64,000 bases of DNA, taken from NCBI RefSeq assembly GCF_001029105.3, contig NZ_CP011807.3:744001-808000 (forward strand), in the 5' to 3' direction. Positions 18,525-27,814 of the stretch are shown in pieces. The notes under the pieces are model-generated. The model was not told the DNA's origin, did no database searches, and was given only the letters and a program-made list of their open reading frames with translations. The position numbers and the translations under genes were made by a program. Positions within the stretch are counted from its first letter, which is position 1, and every line of letters begins with the position of its first letter. The DNA is from Pandoraea faecigallinarum. GTDB lineage: Bacteria > Pseudomonadota > Gammaproteobacteria > Burkholderiales > Burkholderiaceae.

Positions 18525-19052
18525 ATGCCTAAAACTCCTGCGTCCCTTCCGAAGACTGCGAGCAGATCGACGTCGAGCGCGACGCCCGGCAAGGGTGACA
18601 GGGGCGACGACGTCACCGCGGCGGAGGATCGCCGCCTGCTGTTCCTGCTGAACGTCGGCCAGCGGCGCGTACAGCAGTGGATCGACGCGCGCTCGGTGGA
18701 CAGCGCGGGCGTGAGCGCCGCGCAGGCGGGTGTGCTCTTTTACTTGCTGCATCACGAAGATGCCCTCGTCGGCGAAGTCGGGGCGGCGTTGCAACTGTCC
18801 CCGTCGTCGATGACCGGGCTGGCGAACCGTATGGTCGCGGCAGGACTGCTCACGCGACGCGCCGACGCGGCAGACGGACGGGCCACGCGCTTGCGCGTGA
18901 CGGCTGCCGGACACAAGGCCATCGTCCGCGCGCGCGACGTCCTCGCCGAACTCAACCCTCTGCTGCACGACGACTTCACCGAAGCGGAATTACGCGTCGT
19001 GGCGCGCTGGCTCGGCAACCTGCAAAAGCGCTTCCCCGCCGAGGGTCAGTGA
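18525..19052 (+). CDS. MarR family transcriptional regulator
   Basis: A 175-residue MarR winged-helix repressor. The DNA-binding core is EVGAALQLSPSSMTGLANRMVAAGLLTRRADAADGRATRLRVTAAG, with the D-x-R wing typical of the family. The first 30 residues are a basic Ser/Thr-rich tail (TPASLPKTASRSTSSATPGKG). It is the second gene of a hydrolase-marR operon and very likely binds the two TTCG-N4-CGAA repeats upstream of that operon. Its stop overlaps the stop of the convergent small secreted protein gene (TCAGTGA at 19046-19052). Confidence 0.9.
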   Translation: MPKTPASLPKTASRSTSSATPGKGDRGDDVTAAEDRRLLFLLNVGQRRVQQWIDARSVDSAGVSAAQAGVLFYLLHHEDALVGEVGAALQLSPSSMTGLANRMVAAGLLTRRADAADGRATRLRVTAAGHKAIVRARDVLAELNPLLHDDFTEAELRVVARWLGNLQKRFPAEGQ

Positions 19053-19495
19053 ATCGCGAGCGCGTTCGCCTGCGCGTTGGCGACGCCTGCCGTCACGTTC
19101 ACGCCGATATTGCCCGACGCACCCATCAGCGCCCGGTCGCCGAGCGACGCATTCATCGCGCCGGTCACGCTCGCCGCATTGCGGATCGTCTGACGGGTAT
19201 CGACGTAGAGGTGCGTGGCGTTTGCCAGCGCGATCTGATTCGATTGCACGTTGAGGGCCCCGGCCGCGACATTCACGCCGAAGTTGCCATGCACATCGCG
19301 CAGTGCGCCGGCGCCAAGCGTGGCGACGGCTGCCGGACGCCCCGTGAAGACCGCATCGCCGGCGATCGTTTGCCGGGTGGAGAGCTGGACGGCGTTGGCG
19401 TCGTCGGCAGAGGCAGCAGGGGCAGCGGGGGCAGTGAGGGCTGGAGCGCAGACAATGGCCAGCACCAAAGGGCTCAGCAAAGTGAGACGCGGCAT
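19046..19495 (-). CDS. Small secreted two-repeat adhesin-like protein
   Basis: A 149-residue exported protein. Residues 1-25 form a Sec signal peptide (MPRLTLLSPLVLAIVCAPAL, then a TAPAAPAASA processing region). The mature part contains two imperfect repeats: GNFGVNVAAGALNVQSNQIALA and, near the C-terminus, GNIGVNVTAGVANAQANALAI, each preceded by a RQTI segment. Asn/Gln-rich GN-GVN-AAG-N-Q-N units resemble those of surface proteins and bacterial amyloid-type subunits, but I cannot assign a named family. No secretion system adjoins it. The 254 bp upstream to the next gene show nothing but its promoter region. Confidence 0.75.
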   Translation of the reverse strand: MPRLTLLSPLVLAIVCAPALTAPAAPAASADDANAVQLSTRQTIAGDAVFTGRPAAVATLGAGALRDVHGNFGVNVAAGALNVQSNQIALANATHLYVDTRQTIRNAASVTGAMNASLGDRALMGASGNIGVNVTAGVANAQANALAIH

Positions 19496-19749
19496 GTTGG
19501 TCTTCCCCAGATCGTCCGTTGGGACGGATATCTGGATAACGGCGCCTGAGGCGCTCGGGTTGAATGATTTTTCGTGTGCCGCATTCGCGCCGGGCAACTG
19601 TTGCCGTGCCCCTGCACCGACGTGTGCTTCACAGAAAGCCGCAGTCGTTCCCGTGACTGCCGCGGCGCGAATTCTCGCATGACGGCAAGCGACTGTGCCG
19701 TCATGCGAATCGCAATATTTCGTACCCGAACCGATCTTGACGCGCGAGA

Positions 19750-21129
19750 TTACGCAGGTTCTCCCGCGCCGTTCGCCAATCCTGCCGAATCGTTTCGCGA
19801 CTGTGCTGCCGCCTGCTGTTGCACCGACGCCGATTTCTTGTGGTCGATGAGCAACACGGCGAGCACGGCGATGACGGCGGGAATCGCGATTGCCATAAAG
19901 TTTTGCTGCAACGGCAGCGACATGTTCACGAGCACACCGATCACGATGGGCGCGAGAATCGCACCGCTGCGTCCCACACCCGACGCCCATCCGATACCGG
20001 TGCCGCGCGCGGCCATCGGATAGAACTGGCCTGCATACGCGTATGTCACGATCTGGGTACCGATGGTCGACGCACCCGCCAGACCGACGAGCACGAAGAG
20101 CACCGGCGTGGGCACCTTCACACCGAGCAACGTGATGGAGACGGCGGCGAGCGCGTACATGCCGACCAGCACGTACTTGATGTTGAAGCGATCCGCGAGC
20201 CAGCCGCCGCCGATGGCGCCGAGCATCGCCCCGAAATTCAGCACCAGTACGAACGTGAGTGCCGAGCCGAGACTGTAGCCGGCCGTTGCCATGAGCTTGG
20301 CGAGCCACGAGCTGAGTGCGTAGACCATGAACAGACACATGAAAAACGCCACCCACAGCATCGCGGTACTCAGGCCGCGACCCTCCTGGAACAGGCGCGA
20401 GAGCGGCGCCGCCTGCTTGCGATCCGTGCTCGGCAGCGCGAACTGGTCGTTCGACTGCGCGACATACGTCGGGGAGAGTCGGCCGAGCACCTGTTTGAGC
20501 GTGTCGAGGCGTCCCGTGCGAATCAGGAACGGCATCGATTCCGGCAGCGCCTTCATCGCGAACGGCACGAGCAGCGCGGGCGCGCCCGCTGCGAGAAACA
20601 CCGACTGCCATCCATACGATTCGATCAGTCCCTTGCCGAGCAACGCAGCGAGCATGCCGCCCACCGAGTACCCCGAGAACATGAGCGTGACGAGCGTGCC
20701 GCGCAGACGTCGCGGCGAGTACTCCGTCATCTGCGCGACGACGATGGGCATGACGCCGCCGATGCCGACACCGGCGAGAAAACGCGTAATGGAAAAACTG
20801 ACGGGCTCATGTGTGAGACCCGCCGCGGCGGTGAATAGCGAGAACATCAGCACGCAGATGGCGATCGCTTTTCGACGGCCGATGCTGTCGGCCACCATGC
20901 CCATCACGATGGCCCCGAACATCATGCCGAACAGCGCGGAGCTGACCATGAAGCCGGCGCTGGTGGCGTCCACGTTCATCGCTTTCATGATCGACGGCAG
21001 TGCAATGCCCGCGACCGCGAGGTCGTAGCCGTCAAAGATGATGATGAGTGCGCACCAGAGCAGTATGCGCCCGTGATAGCCGTTCAGGCGCGCTTCGTCG
21101 GCCAGATGATGTACGTCGATATGTCGCAT
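19750..21129 (-). CDS. MFS aromatic acid:H+ symporter (AAHS family, PcaK-like)
   Basis: A 459-residue inner-membrane importer with 12 predicted helices. The AAHS signature is clear: ALIIIFDGYDLAVAGIALP in helix 1 (the DGYD acidic motif essential in PcaK), GMVADSIGRRKA in the helix 2-3 loop, and GGGWLADRFNIKYV in the helix 8-9 loop. It would take up an aromatic acid such as 4-hydroxybenzoate or protocatechuate for the pca pathway. The frame runs back to 21207, but the ATG at 21129 is preceded by GGAGACACC. It is a single-gene unit; no enzyme gene for the substrate is adjacent. Confidence 0.88.
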   Translation of the reverse strand: MRHIDVHHLADEARLNGYHGRILLWCALIIIFDGYDLAVAGIALPSIMKAMNVDATSAGFMVSSALFGMMFGAIVMGMVADSIGRRKAIAICVLMFSLFTAAAGLTHEPVSFSITRFLAGVGIGGVMPIVVAQMTEYSPRRLRGTLVTLMFSGYSVGGMLAALLGKGLIESYGWQSVFLAAGAPALLVPFAMKALPESMPFLIRTGRLDTLKQVLGRLSPTYVAQSNDQFALPSTDRKQAAPLSRLFQEGRGLSTAMLWVAFFMCLFMVYALSSWLAKLMATAGYSLGSALTFVLVLNFGAMLGAIGGGWLADRFNIKYVLVGMYALAAVSITLLGVKVPTPVLFVLVGLAGASTIGTQIVTYAYAGQFYPMAARGTGIGWASGVGRSGAILAPIVIGVLVNMSLPLQQNFMAIAIPAVIAVLAVLLIDHKKSASVQQQAAAQSRNDSAGLANGAGEPA

Positions 21130-21415
21130 GCGGGTGTCTCCATAACGAATCCGCCCTCCGTCGAAACGCGGAGGGTTCTGATTTCTGTTGACCGACGCAA
21201 GCGGCACCGAGGCCGGGCTTCACCATCAAAGATGAAGCCAACCACCTCTATGGACGACGAAGGGTGGCTATTTATGCAATATTGTGCATGCAGTAAACGC
21301 GAAATGGCCGTCAACTGCAAGGCAAATTTGCGGTTGCTAGGGTTTTACATGAGAAAACGCCGCTCGTAAGTAATTGTTTAATTGCGGCGAACGACGATGC
21401 GGGAGAGGTGGAGTA
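21130..21415. other. Promoter-bearing gap before the aromatic-acid carrier
   Basis: No gene. The region is AT-richer than its surroundings and contains the dyad ATGCA-N6-TGCAT (21274-21289), which could be an operator for the minus-strand carrier gene. Nothing else stands out. Confidence 0.4.
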
Positions 21416-21437
21416 TGCGGCGGCAGATGCCGCCGCA
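21416..21437. terminator. Hairpin after opgG
   Basis: TGCGGCGGCA (21416-21425) and TGCCGCCGCA (21428-21437) are exact complements separated by two bases, forming a very tight GC-rich hairpin 20 bp downstream of the opgG stop. It lacks a U-run. Confidence 0.5.
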
Positions 21438-21456
21438 CGGGTAGGTTCAATGCAAC

Positions 21457-23052
21457 TTATTGCCTGGTGACGGAGAGCGGCGGGAGTTGGTAGCTCCAGG
21501 TTTCGCTCACGGCCTTCCCGCCGGAGACGAGTGCGGCACGCAGTTCCACGACCTTGGCCGGGTCCTTGACCATGACGCGCAGGTTCAGGCGCATGCCGTG
21601 CGTGACCGGATTCGGTTGCAGCGTCTGTTCGATGATGCTGGCGTTACTGCTCACGCTCACCTGCGGTGTGACAGCGCCGGCGGGCAGACTCGCGAGCGGG
21701 CCGCCGTCGAAGTCGACGATCAGGCCGGTACTGCCGTCGAAATGACGAATCAGATTGGCCTGCGTGATCTCGCCCGCCGTGCGAAGCGTCTGCTTCACCC
21801 ACGCCAGATTGCGCTCGACGATGCCTCGCTCGTTCATCGTCCAGCGAATGTTGTAGTCGGCCTGCAACGGCTGGCCTTTGGGCGGGAGTTGATCGGGCGT
21901 CCAGAATGCGCCGATGTTGTCGTTGGTCTCGTCCGGTGAGGGAATCTCGACCAGTTCCACGTGTCCCTTGCCCCAGTCGCCCTGCGGCTCGACCCATGCG
22001 CTCGGACGCAGATCGTAACGGTCCTTCAGATCTTCGTATTGCGAGAAATCGCGCCCGCGCTGGAGCAGCCCGAAGCCACGCGGGTTCGTCACCTGAAACT
22101 GGCTGATGGCGAGGTTGCGCGGATTGTTCAGCGGACGCCAGATCCATTCGCCGTTGCCCGCATGTATCGCCAGCCCGTTCGAATCGTGCAGCGCCGGACG
22201 GAAGTTGTACGGGTCGCGCTGCTGGTTCGGCCCGAACAGGAACATGCTGGTGAGCGGCGCGATCCCCAGCTTCGTCACCTTGTCGCGCATGAAAACGCGA
22301 GCCTGCACCTTGAGTACCGAGTCCTCCCCGGGCGTCAGGTCGAAGCGGTACGCACCGGTCGCGCGCTTCGAATCGAGCAGCGCGTAGAAGACGAGATGCT
22401 TGTCGCCGGCATTGGGCCGCTCGATCCAGAACTCGCGAAACGCCGGAAATTCCTCGGCAATCGGCAGACCGGTATCGATGGCGAGGCCGCGCGCCGACAG
22501 GCCGTAGATCTGGCCCTTGCCGATGACGCGGAAATAGCTCGCGCCGAGCACGCTCATGATTTCGTCGAGCTTGCCGGGTTCGTTGATGGGGTACAGCACG
22601 CGAAAGCCGGCATAGCCGAGATTGTGCGTCGCGCTGCGGTCGAGCTTGAGATCGCCGAAATCGAAGCGGTTGCTGTCGTACTTGATTTCGTCGATCTTCG
22701 CGTTGCTGCCGCTGCCGACGATCTCGTTGATCTTCACCGGCGTGCTGAACTGCATGCCCTGGTGGTAGAAACCGAGCTTGAACGCGGTGGGCTGATCGTT
22801 CCATTCGAACGCTTCGCGGCGCGGTTGAATCTTGATGTAATCGCCGAACTGCATCTTGGCGAATGCCGGCGTGAGGTTGCTCGCCGCAGCTTCGTAGGGT
22901 TTCTCGGAAAGCGCCTTGGCGCGGGCGGTCACATCGTCGAGGGAGAACGCATGGGCATGCGCGGCACCCAGCAGTGCCGCACCGGCCAGGAGCGTGGACA
23001 CCATCGCGCGAGCGCGTCGTTGCCAGGACATGGCGGGGGAAAACAGAACCAC
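21457..23052 (-). CDS. opgG: Periplasmic glucan biosynthesis protein OpgG/MdoG
   Basis: A 531-residue periplasmic protein needed for osmoregulated periplasmic glucan synthesis, where it adds or processes branches on the beta-glucan backbone made by OpgH. It has a Sec signal ([20 protein letters not shown]) and MdoG hallmarks: [56 protein letters not shown] and a C-terminal Ig-like domain. The GTG at 23052 is preferred over the ATG at 23031 because CGGAGAAATTC precedes it. OpgD is a close relative and cannot be fully excluded; no Tat RR motif is seen, which favours OpgG. No opgH lies in the window. Confidence 0.87.
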   Translation of the reverse strand: MVLFSPAMSWQRRARAMVSTLLAGAALLGAAHAHAFSLDDVTARAKALSEKPYEAAASNLTPAFAKMQFGDYIKIQPRREAFEWNDQPTAFKLGFYHQGMQFSTPVKINEIVGSGSNAKIDEIKYDSNRFDFGDLKLDRSATHNLGYAGFRVLYPINEPGKLDEIMSVLGASYFRVIGKGQIYGLSARGLAIDTGLPIAEEFPAFREFWIERPNAGDKHLVFYALLDSKRATGAYRFDLTPGEDSVLKVQARVFMRDKVTKLGIAPLTSMFLFGPNQQRDPYNFRPALHDSNGLAIHAGNGEWIWRPLNNPRNLAISQFQVTNPRGFGLLQRGRDFSQYEDLKDRYDLRPSAWVEPQGDWGKGHVELVEIPSPDETNDNIGAFWTPDQLPPKGQPLQADYNIRWTMNERGIVERNLAWVKQTLRTAGEITQANLIRHFDGSTGLIVDFDGGPLASLPAGAVTPQVSVSSNASIIEQTLQPNPVTHGMRLNLRVMVKDPAKVVELRAALVSGGKAVSETWSYQLPPLSVTRQ

Positions 23053-23329
23053 GAATTTCTCCGGTAGTTGGGGGCTTGGCGGCGACGCTACGCGGTGCGT
23101 CCCGTTGGCTCAGCCTTGTGCGGACCGGACCCTTGGCACGTCACGGTTCCCGCGCAAAACGAAGCGAAATCGCTTACAAAATGCCAATTGTGGCAAAGTA
23201 TCGCACTTCGCGTTACGCATTCCGCATTCTGCCCGGTCAGGTCTCGACGGGCGGGATCGCGTAACTCCAGTTGATACGGCGGGAGGTCGACTTCGGACGC
23301 CCCGTCGCGCCACATTGGATTGCCATCAA

Positions 23330-25666
23330 ATGAGAATGTTCTCCGCACTGGCTCTCGCAGCCAGCCTCGTGGTAGCGCCGGCCTTTGCCGGCGCCGCTCA
23401 AGCCTCGGACAATGCCAGCGAGCGCGACGTTCCCGTCGCGATGCCTTCGGCGTGGGCCAAACAGCAGTTCATCGACGATCTCATCGCGCGCATGACGCTC
23501 GAAGAGAAGATCGGCCAGTTGCGTCTGATCAGCATTGGTGCGGAGATGCCGCAGCCGCAACTCATCAAGGAAATCGCCGCCGGTCGTGTCGGCGGCACGT
23601 TCAACTCTGTCACGCCCAGCGAGAACCGTCCGTTGCAGGACGCGGCCGTCCGGCAAAGCCGTCTGAAGATCCCGATCTTCTTCGCATACGACATCGTGCA
23701 CGGTCATCGCACCGTGTTTCCGATCAGCCTTGGCCTCGCGTCGAGCTGGGATATGTCGGTGGTGAAGCAGGCTGCACGCGTGTCCGCCATCGAAGCCAGC
23801 GCCGACGGGCTCGACGCGACCTTCGCGCCGATGGTCGATATTTCACGCGACCCGCGCTGGGGGCGCACGTCGGAAGGCTTCGGCGAGGACCCCTATCTGG
23901 TCTCGCAAAGTGCGCGCGCCAGCGTGCAGGGTTTTCAGGGCACGTCGCCGGCCAACCCGGACAGTCTGACGGCGTTCGTAAAGCACTTCGCGCTGTATGG
24001 CGCGGTAGAGGGCGGTCGTGACTACAACGTCGTCGACATGAGTCCGATGCGCATGTATCAGGACTATCTGCCGCCGTATCGCGCCGGTATCGATGCCGGG
24101 GCCGGCGGCGTGCTGATTGCGCTGAACTCGGTCAACGGCACGCCCGCGACGTCCAACAAATGGCTGCTGCAAGACCTGCTGCGTGGCGAATGGGGCTTCA
24201 AGGGTGTCACCGTGAGCGATCACGGCGCCATCGAGGAACTGATGCGCCACGGCGTAGCGAAGGACGGTCGTGAAGCCGCCAGACTCGCCATCGAGGCCGG
24301 CGTCGACATGAGCATGGCCGATCAGCAGTACCTCAGGCAACTGCCCGATCTCGTGAAGTCGGGCGATGTGCCGATTCGCTACATCGACAACGCCGTGCGC
24401 GAAGTGCTCGGCGCGAAGTACGACATGGGGTTGTTCGCCGATCCCTATCGCCGCATCGGCCGTGCCGGAAACGATCCGGAGGACGTGAACGCCGAGAGCC
24501 GGCTGCATCGCGACGCCGCGCGCGACATTGCGCGCAAGTCGCTCGTGCTGCTCGAGAACCGTCACGACACGCTGCCGCTCAAGAAGGGCGGCAAGGTCGC
24601 CGTGATCGGCCCGCTCGCGGATTCGAAGCTCGACATGATGGGCAGCTGGTCGGCCGCAGGCAAGCAGGCGCAGGCCGTCTCGCTGCTGCAAGGGGTGCGC
24701 GACGTGCTCGGCACGACCGCGCAGGTGAGCTATGCGCGGGGCGCGAACATCACCGACGATACGCGCGTCGTGGAGTATCTCAACTTCCTCGACTGGGACA
24801 ACCCGGAGGTCGTGCAGGACAAGCGTACGCCGCAACAGATGATCGACGAAGCGGTGCAGCTCGCGCGCAGCGCCGACACACTGATCGTTGCCGTGGGCGA
24901 ATCGCGCGGCATGTCGCACGAAGCCTCGAGCCGTACGAGCCTGATGCTGCCGGGCAGTCAACTGGCGCTGTTGCAGGCGCTCAAGGCGACGGGCAAACCG
25001 TTGGTCGTCGTGCTCATGAACGGCCGCCCCCTGGATCTGAACTGGGCGAAGGCCAACGCCGACGCCCTGCTCGAGACCTGGTACGCGGGCACGGAAGGCG
25101 GTCACGCGATTGCAGACGTGCTGTTCGGCGACTACAACCCGTCTGGCAAGCTGCCGATTTCGTTCCCGCGCTCGATCGGTCAGATTCCCACCTATTACAA
25201 CCAGTTGCGAATCGGCCGGCCGTTCACGCCGGGCAAACCGGCGAACTACACGTCGCAGTACTTCGAGGAAGACGCCGGCCCGTTGTATGCGTTCGGATAC
25301 GGCCTGAGCTACACGACGTTCGATGTTTCGAAGGTCAGCCTCTCGGCCAAAACGATGACCGCGGGCGGCAAGCTCGACGCGAGCGTCACCGTGCGCAACA
25401 CGGGCAAGCGCGAAGGCGAGACGGTCGTGCAGTTGTATTTGCAGGACGTGGCCGCATCGATCGTGCGTCCGGTCAAGGAACTCAAGGGGTTCCAGAAAGT
25501 GAGCCTCAAGCCGGGCGAATCGCGCACCGTGCATTTTGCCATCGACGGCAGCCTGCTCAAGTTCTACAACGCGAAGCTGCAATACGTGGCCGAGCCGGGC
25601 GAATTCAACGTGCAGATCGGGCTGGACTCGCAGCACGTCGAACAGGCGACGTTCACGCTTGAGTGA
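23330..25666 (+). CDS. bglX: Periplasmic beta-glucosidase, GH3
   Basis: A 778-residue glycoside hydrolase family 3 enzyme, close in length to E. coli BglX (765). A Sec signal peptide (MFSALALAASLVVAPAFAGAAQA) is followed by the GH3 N-domain with IPIFFAYDIVHGHRTVFPI and the catalytic nucleophile Asp in GVTVSDHGAIEEL, then the GH3 C-domain (SLVLLENRHDTLPLKKGGKVAVIGPLAD) and a C-terminal fibronectin III-like domain. It removes terminal beta-linked glucose in the periplasm. The frame extends upstream to 22916 but only the ATG at 23330 (or 23336) gives a signal peptide. It is divergent from opgG across 277 bp. Confidence 0.93.
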   Translation: MRMFSALALAASLVVAPAFAGAAQASDNASERDVPVAMPSAWAKQQFIDDLIARMTLEEKIGQLRLISIGAEMPQPQLIKEIAAGRVGGTFNSVTPSENRPLQDAAVRQSRLKIPIFFAYDIVHGHRTVFPISLGLASSWDMSVVKQAARVSAIEASADGLDATFAPMVDISRDPRWGRTSEGFGEDPYLVSQSARASVQGFQGTSPANPDSLTAFVKHFALYGAVEGGRDYNVVDMSPMRMYQDYLPPYRAGIDAGAGGVLIALNSVNGTPATSNKWLLQDLLRGEWGFKGVTVSDHGAIEELMRHGVAKDGREAARLAIEAGVDMSMADQQYLRQLPDLVKSGDVPIRYIDNAVREVLGAKYDMGLFADPYRRIGRAGNDPEDVNAESRLHRDAARDIARKSLVLLENRHDTLPLKKGGKVAVIGPLADSKLDMMGSWSAAGKQAQAVSLLQGVRDVLGTTAQVSYARGANITDDTRVVEYLNFLDWDNPEVVQDKRTPQQMIDEAVQLARSADTLIVAVGESRGMSHEASSRTSLMLPGSQLALLQALKATGKPLVVVLMNGRPLDLNWAKANADALLETWYAGTEGGHAIADVLFGDYNPSGKLPISFPRSIGQIPTYYNQLRIGRPFTPGKPANYTSQYFEEDAGPLYAFGYGLSYTTFDVSKVSLSAKTMTAGGKLDASVTVRNTGKREGETVVQLYLQDVAASIVRPVKELKGFQKVSLKPGESRTVHFAIDGSLLKFYNAKLQYVAEPGEFNVQIGLDSQHVEQATFTLE

Positions 25667-25698
25667 CGTCGCCGCCGGTCGCGCCGCGTCGTATCGGT

Positions 25699-26610
25699 TC
25701 AGGCCTGCGTCTGAAATTCCCCGGCAAGGAATTCGACGCAGGCGCGCACTTTGGCCGACGATGCCACGCGCGACGGATACACCGCCCATACGTTGGCGGG
25801 CTGCGTGACGTCCGGCAGTACCTGCACCAGTTCTCCGCGCGCGATCAGTGCGCCCACATCCCACATCGAGCGCAGCACGATGCCCTGCGCGTCGAGCGCC
25901 CACTGCACGGCGACTTCGCCGTGGTTCGTCGAGAGCGGCCCTGTCACCTTGAGAGAGACTGCCTCGCCGCGTTGCTGCAATCGCCACATCCCGAACGGGT
26001 GGTCGCGCTCCTTGATGACAATGCAGGCATGCCCCGCCAGATCGCTCAACTGCCGCGGCGTGCCATGCGTTTTCAGATAAGCGGGGGACGCGCACAACAC
26101 GCGATGGTTGTCCGCAAGCTTGCGCGCGATCAGATGCGGTGCGATGTCGTCGCCGATGCGCACGTCGAGGTCGTAGCCTTCCGCCGCCACGTCCACGATC
26201 CGGTCGAACAGATCCAGCCGCACATTGAGTTGCGGATGGCGCGCGCGCAGCCGCGACATGGCGGGGGCGACCACGTGACGCCCGAAGCCGAAGCTGCTCG
26301 ACACGCGCAACGTGCCGCGCGGCACCTGACGCGTGCTCGACACGTCTTCCAGCAGATGATTCACGTCGTCGAGAATCTTCTCGGCCCAGGCGTAGACCCG
26401 TTCTCCGGCGTCCGTGATCGCCACGCGCCGCGTCGAGCGGTGCAGCAAGCGCGTGCCGAGGTCGGCTTCGAGCATGCCCACTCGCTTGCTCACGTAGGCG
26501 GGCGAGACACCCAGCGCCTCCGCGGCGGCCGAGAAACTGGCGCGACGCGCGACCTGACAGAACACGCGCAGATCGTCGAGATTCGGATGGACAGGAAGGG
26601 GTTTATTCAC
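25699..26610 (-). CDS. LysR family regulator (DmlR-like)
   Basis: A 303-residue LysR regulator: winged helix NLDDLRVFCQVARRASFSAAAEALGVSPAYVSKRVGMLEADLGTRLLHRSTRRVAIT, then the effector domain (FGFGRHVVAPAMSRLRARHPQLNVRLDLFDRIVDV). The VSPAYVSKRV recognition helix and overall pattern match DmlR, the activator of the D-malate dehydrogenase gene dmlA in E. coli. It is divergent from exactly such a gene across about 95 bp. The frame begins at 26679, but the GTG at 26610 gives the family-length N-terminus. Effector probably D-malate or tartrate; inferred. Confidence 0.87.
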   Translation of the reverse strand: MNKPLPVHPNLDDLRVFCQVARRASFSAAAEALGVSPAYVSKRVGMLEADLGTRLLHRSTRRVAITDAGERVYAWAEKILDDVNHLLEDVSSTRQVPRGTLRVSSSFGFGRHVVAPAMSRLRARHPQLNVRLDLFDRIVDVAAEGYDLDVRIGDDIAPHLIARKLADNHRVLCASPAYLKTHGTPRQLSDLAGHACIVIKERDHPFGMWRLQQRGEAVSLKVTGPLSTNHGEVAVQWALDAQGIVLRSMWDVGALIARGELVQVLPDVTQPANVWAVYPSRVASSAKVRACVEFLAGEFQTQA

Positions 26611-26704
26611 GATTCGTGGATAGTGGATTAACCGGTTGGGGGATTTTATCCGGGTTGGAATGGAATAACCTAGCGGCATCCCTCAAACGTCCAGGAGTCT
26701 GACC

Positions 26705-27814
26705 ATGACCGAAACGGCCCAACGCGCGCAGCGTCCGTTCAAGATCGCCGTGATCCCCGGCGATGGCATTGGCAAGGAAGTGATGCCCGAAGGCCTGCGC
26801 GTGCTAGACGCCGCCAGCCGGCGCTTCGGCATTCCTCTGGAATACCGGCACATCGAGTGGGCCAGTTGCGATTACTACGCCACGCATGGGCAGATGATGC
26901 CGGACGACTGGAAGCAGCAGCTCGAAGGCGTGGACGCCATTCTCTTCGGCGCAGTCGGCTGGCCGCAGACCGTGCCCGATCACATCTCGCTGTGGGGCTC
27001 GCTGCTCAAATTCCGTCGCGAGTTCGATCAGTACATCAACCTGCGCCCGGCGCGTCTGTTCGACGGTGTGCCGTCGCCGCTGGCGAACCGCAAGGCGGGC
27101 GACATCGATTTCATGATCGTGCGCGAGAACACCGAAGGCGAATATTCGTCGGTCGGCGGTGTGATGTTCGAAGGCACGGAGCGCGAATTCGTCGTCCAGG
27201 AGTCGGTGTTTACGCGTCACGGGACGGAGCGCGTGTTGAAGTTCGCGTTCGATCTGGCACAGCAGCGCGAGCGCAAACATGTGACGGTCGCGACCAAGAG
27301 CAACGGCATTTCGATTTCCATGCCGTGGTGGGATAAACGCGCTGCCGAGACGGCCGCCCGGTATCCGGACATTACGTGGGACAAGCAGCACATCGATATT
27401 CTGTGCGCGCGCTTCGTGCTCAATCCGGATCGCTTCGACGTGGTCGTCGCGTCGAATCTGTTCGGCGACATTCTGTCGGACCTCGGCCCGGCGTGTACCG
27501 GCACCATCGGCATTGCGCCGTCGGGCAATCTGAATCCGGAAGGCAAGTTCCCATCGCTGTTCGAGCCGGTGCATGGCTCGGCGCCGGATATTGCCGGCAA
27601 GAACATCGCCAACCCGATCGGCATGATCTGGACCGCGGCCATGATGCTCGACTTCATCGGCCGCGGCGAACGGCGTACGCGCGACGCCCACGATGCAATC
27701 CTTGCCGCAATCACGCAGATCATCAAGGACGGTCCGCGCACCGGCGACATGGGCGGGCGCGCGAACACGACCGAAGTCGGTCAGGCGATTGCGGCCGCGG
27801 TGTCGGCAGGCTGA
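26705..27814 (+). CDS. Tartrate/D-malate dehydrogenase (decarboxylating)
   Basis: A 369-residue NAD-dependent beta-decarboxylating dehydrogenase of the isocitrate/isopropylmalate family. It has IAVIPGDGIGKEVMPEG, LPR-type residues in KFRREFDQYINLRPARLF, the metal-binding ASNLFGDILSDLGP and EPVHGSAPDIAGKNIANP. The WGSLLKFRRE and SVGGVMFEGTERE segments are those of DmlA/TtuC (D-malate to pyruvate, also acting on tartrate) rather than LeuB. The ATG at 26705 follows CCAGGAG. A DmlR-like gene is divergent. Its last 34 bp overlap the end of the convergent flavin monooxygenase gene. Confidence 0.92.
   Translation: MTETAQRAQRPFKIAVIPGDGIGKEVMPEGLRVLDAASRRFGIPLEYRHIEWASCDYYATHGQMMPDDWKQQLEGVDAILFGAVGWPQTVPDHISLWGSLLKFRREFDQYINLRPARLFDGVPSPLANRKAGDIDFMIVRENTEGEYSSVGGVMFEGTEREFVVQESVFTRHGTERVLKFAFDLAQQRERKHVTVATKSNGISISMPWWDKRAAETAARYPDITWDKQHIDILCARFVLNPDRFDVVVASNLFGDILSDLGPACTGTIGIAPSGNLNPEGKFPSLFEPVHGSAPDIAGKNIANPIGMIWTAAMMLDFIGRGERRTRDAHDAILAAITQIIKDGPRTGDMGGRANTTEVGQAIAAAVSAG

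Noticed and set aside
22916..23329. Upstream extension of the GH3 glucosidase frame
   Set aside because: It overlaps opgG and would bury the signal peptide that begins at 23330.
23843..26095. 750-residue minus-strand frame opposite bglX
   Set aside because: Antisense shadow of a high-GC gene, rich in Arg/His/Val, no domain.
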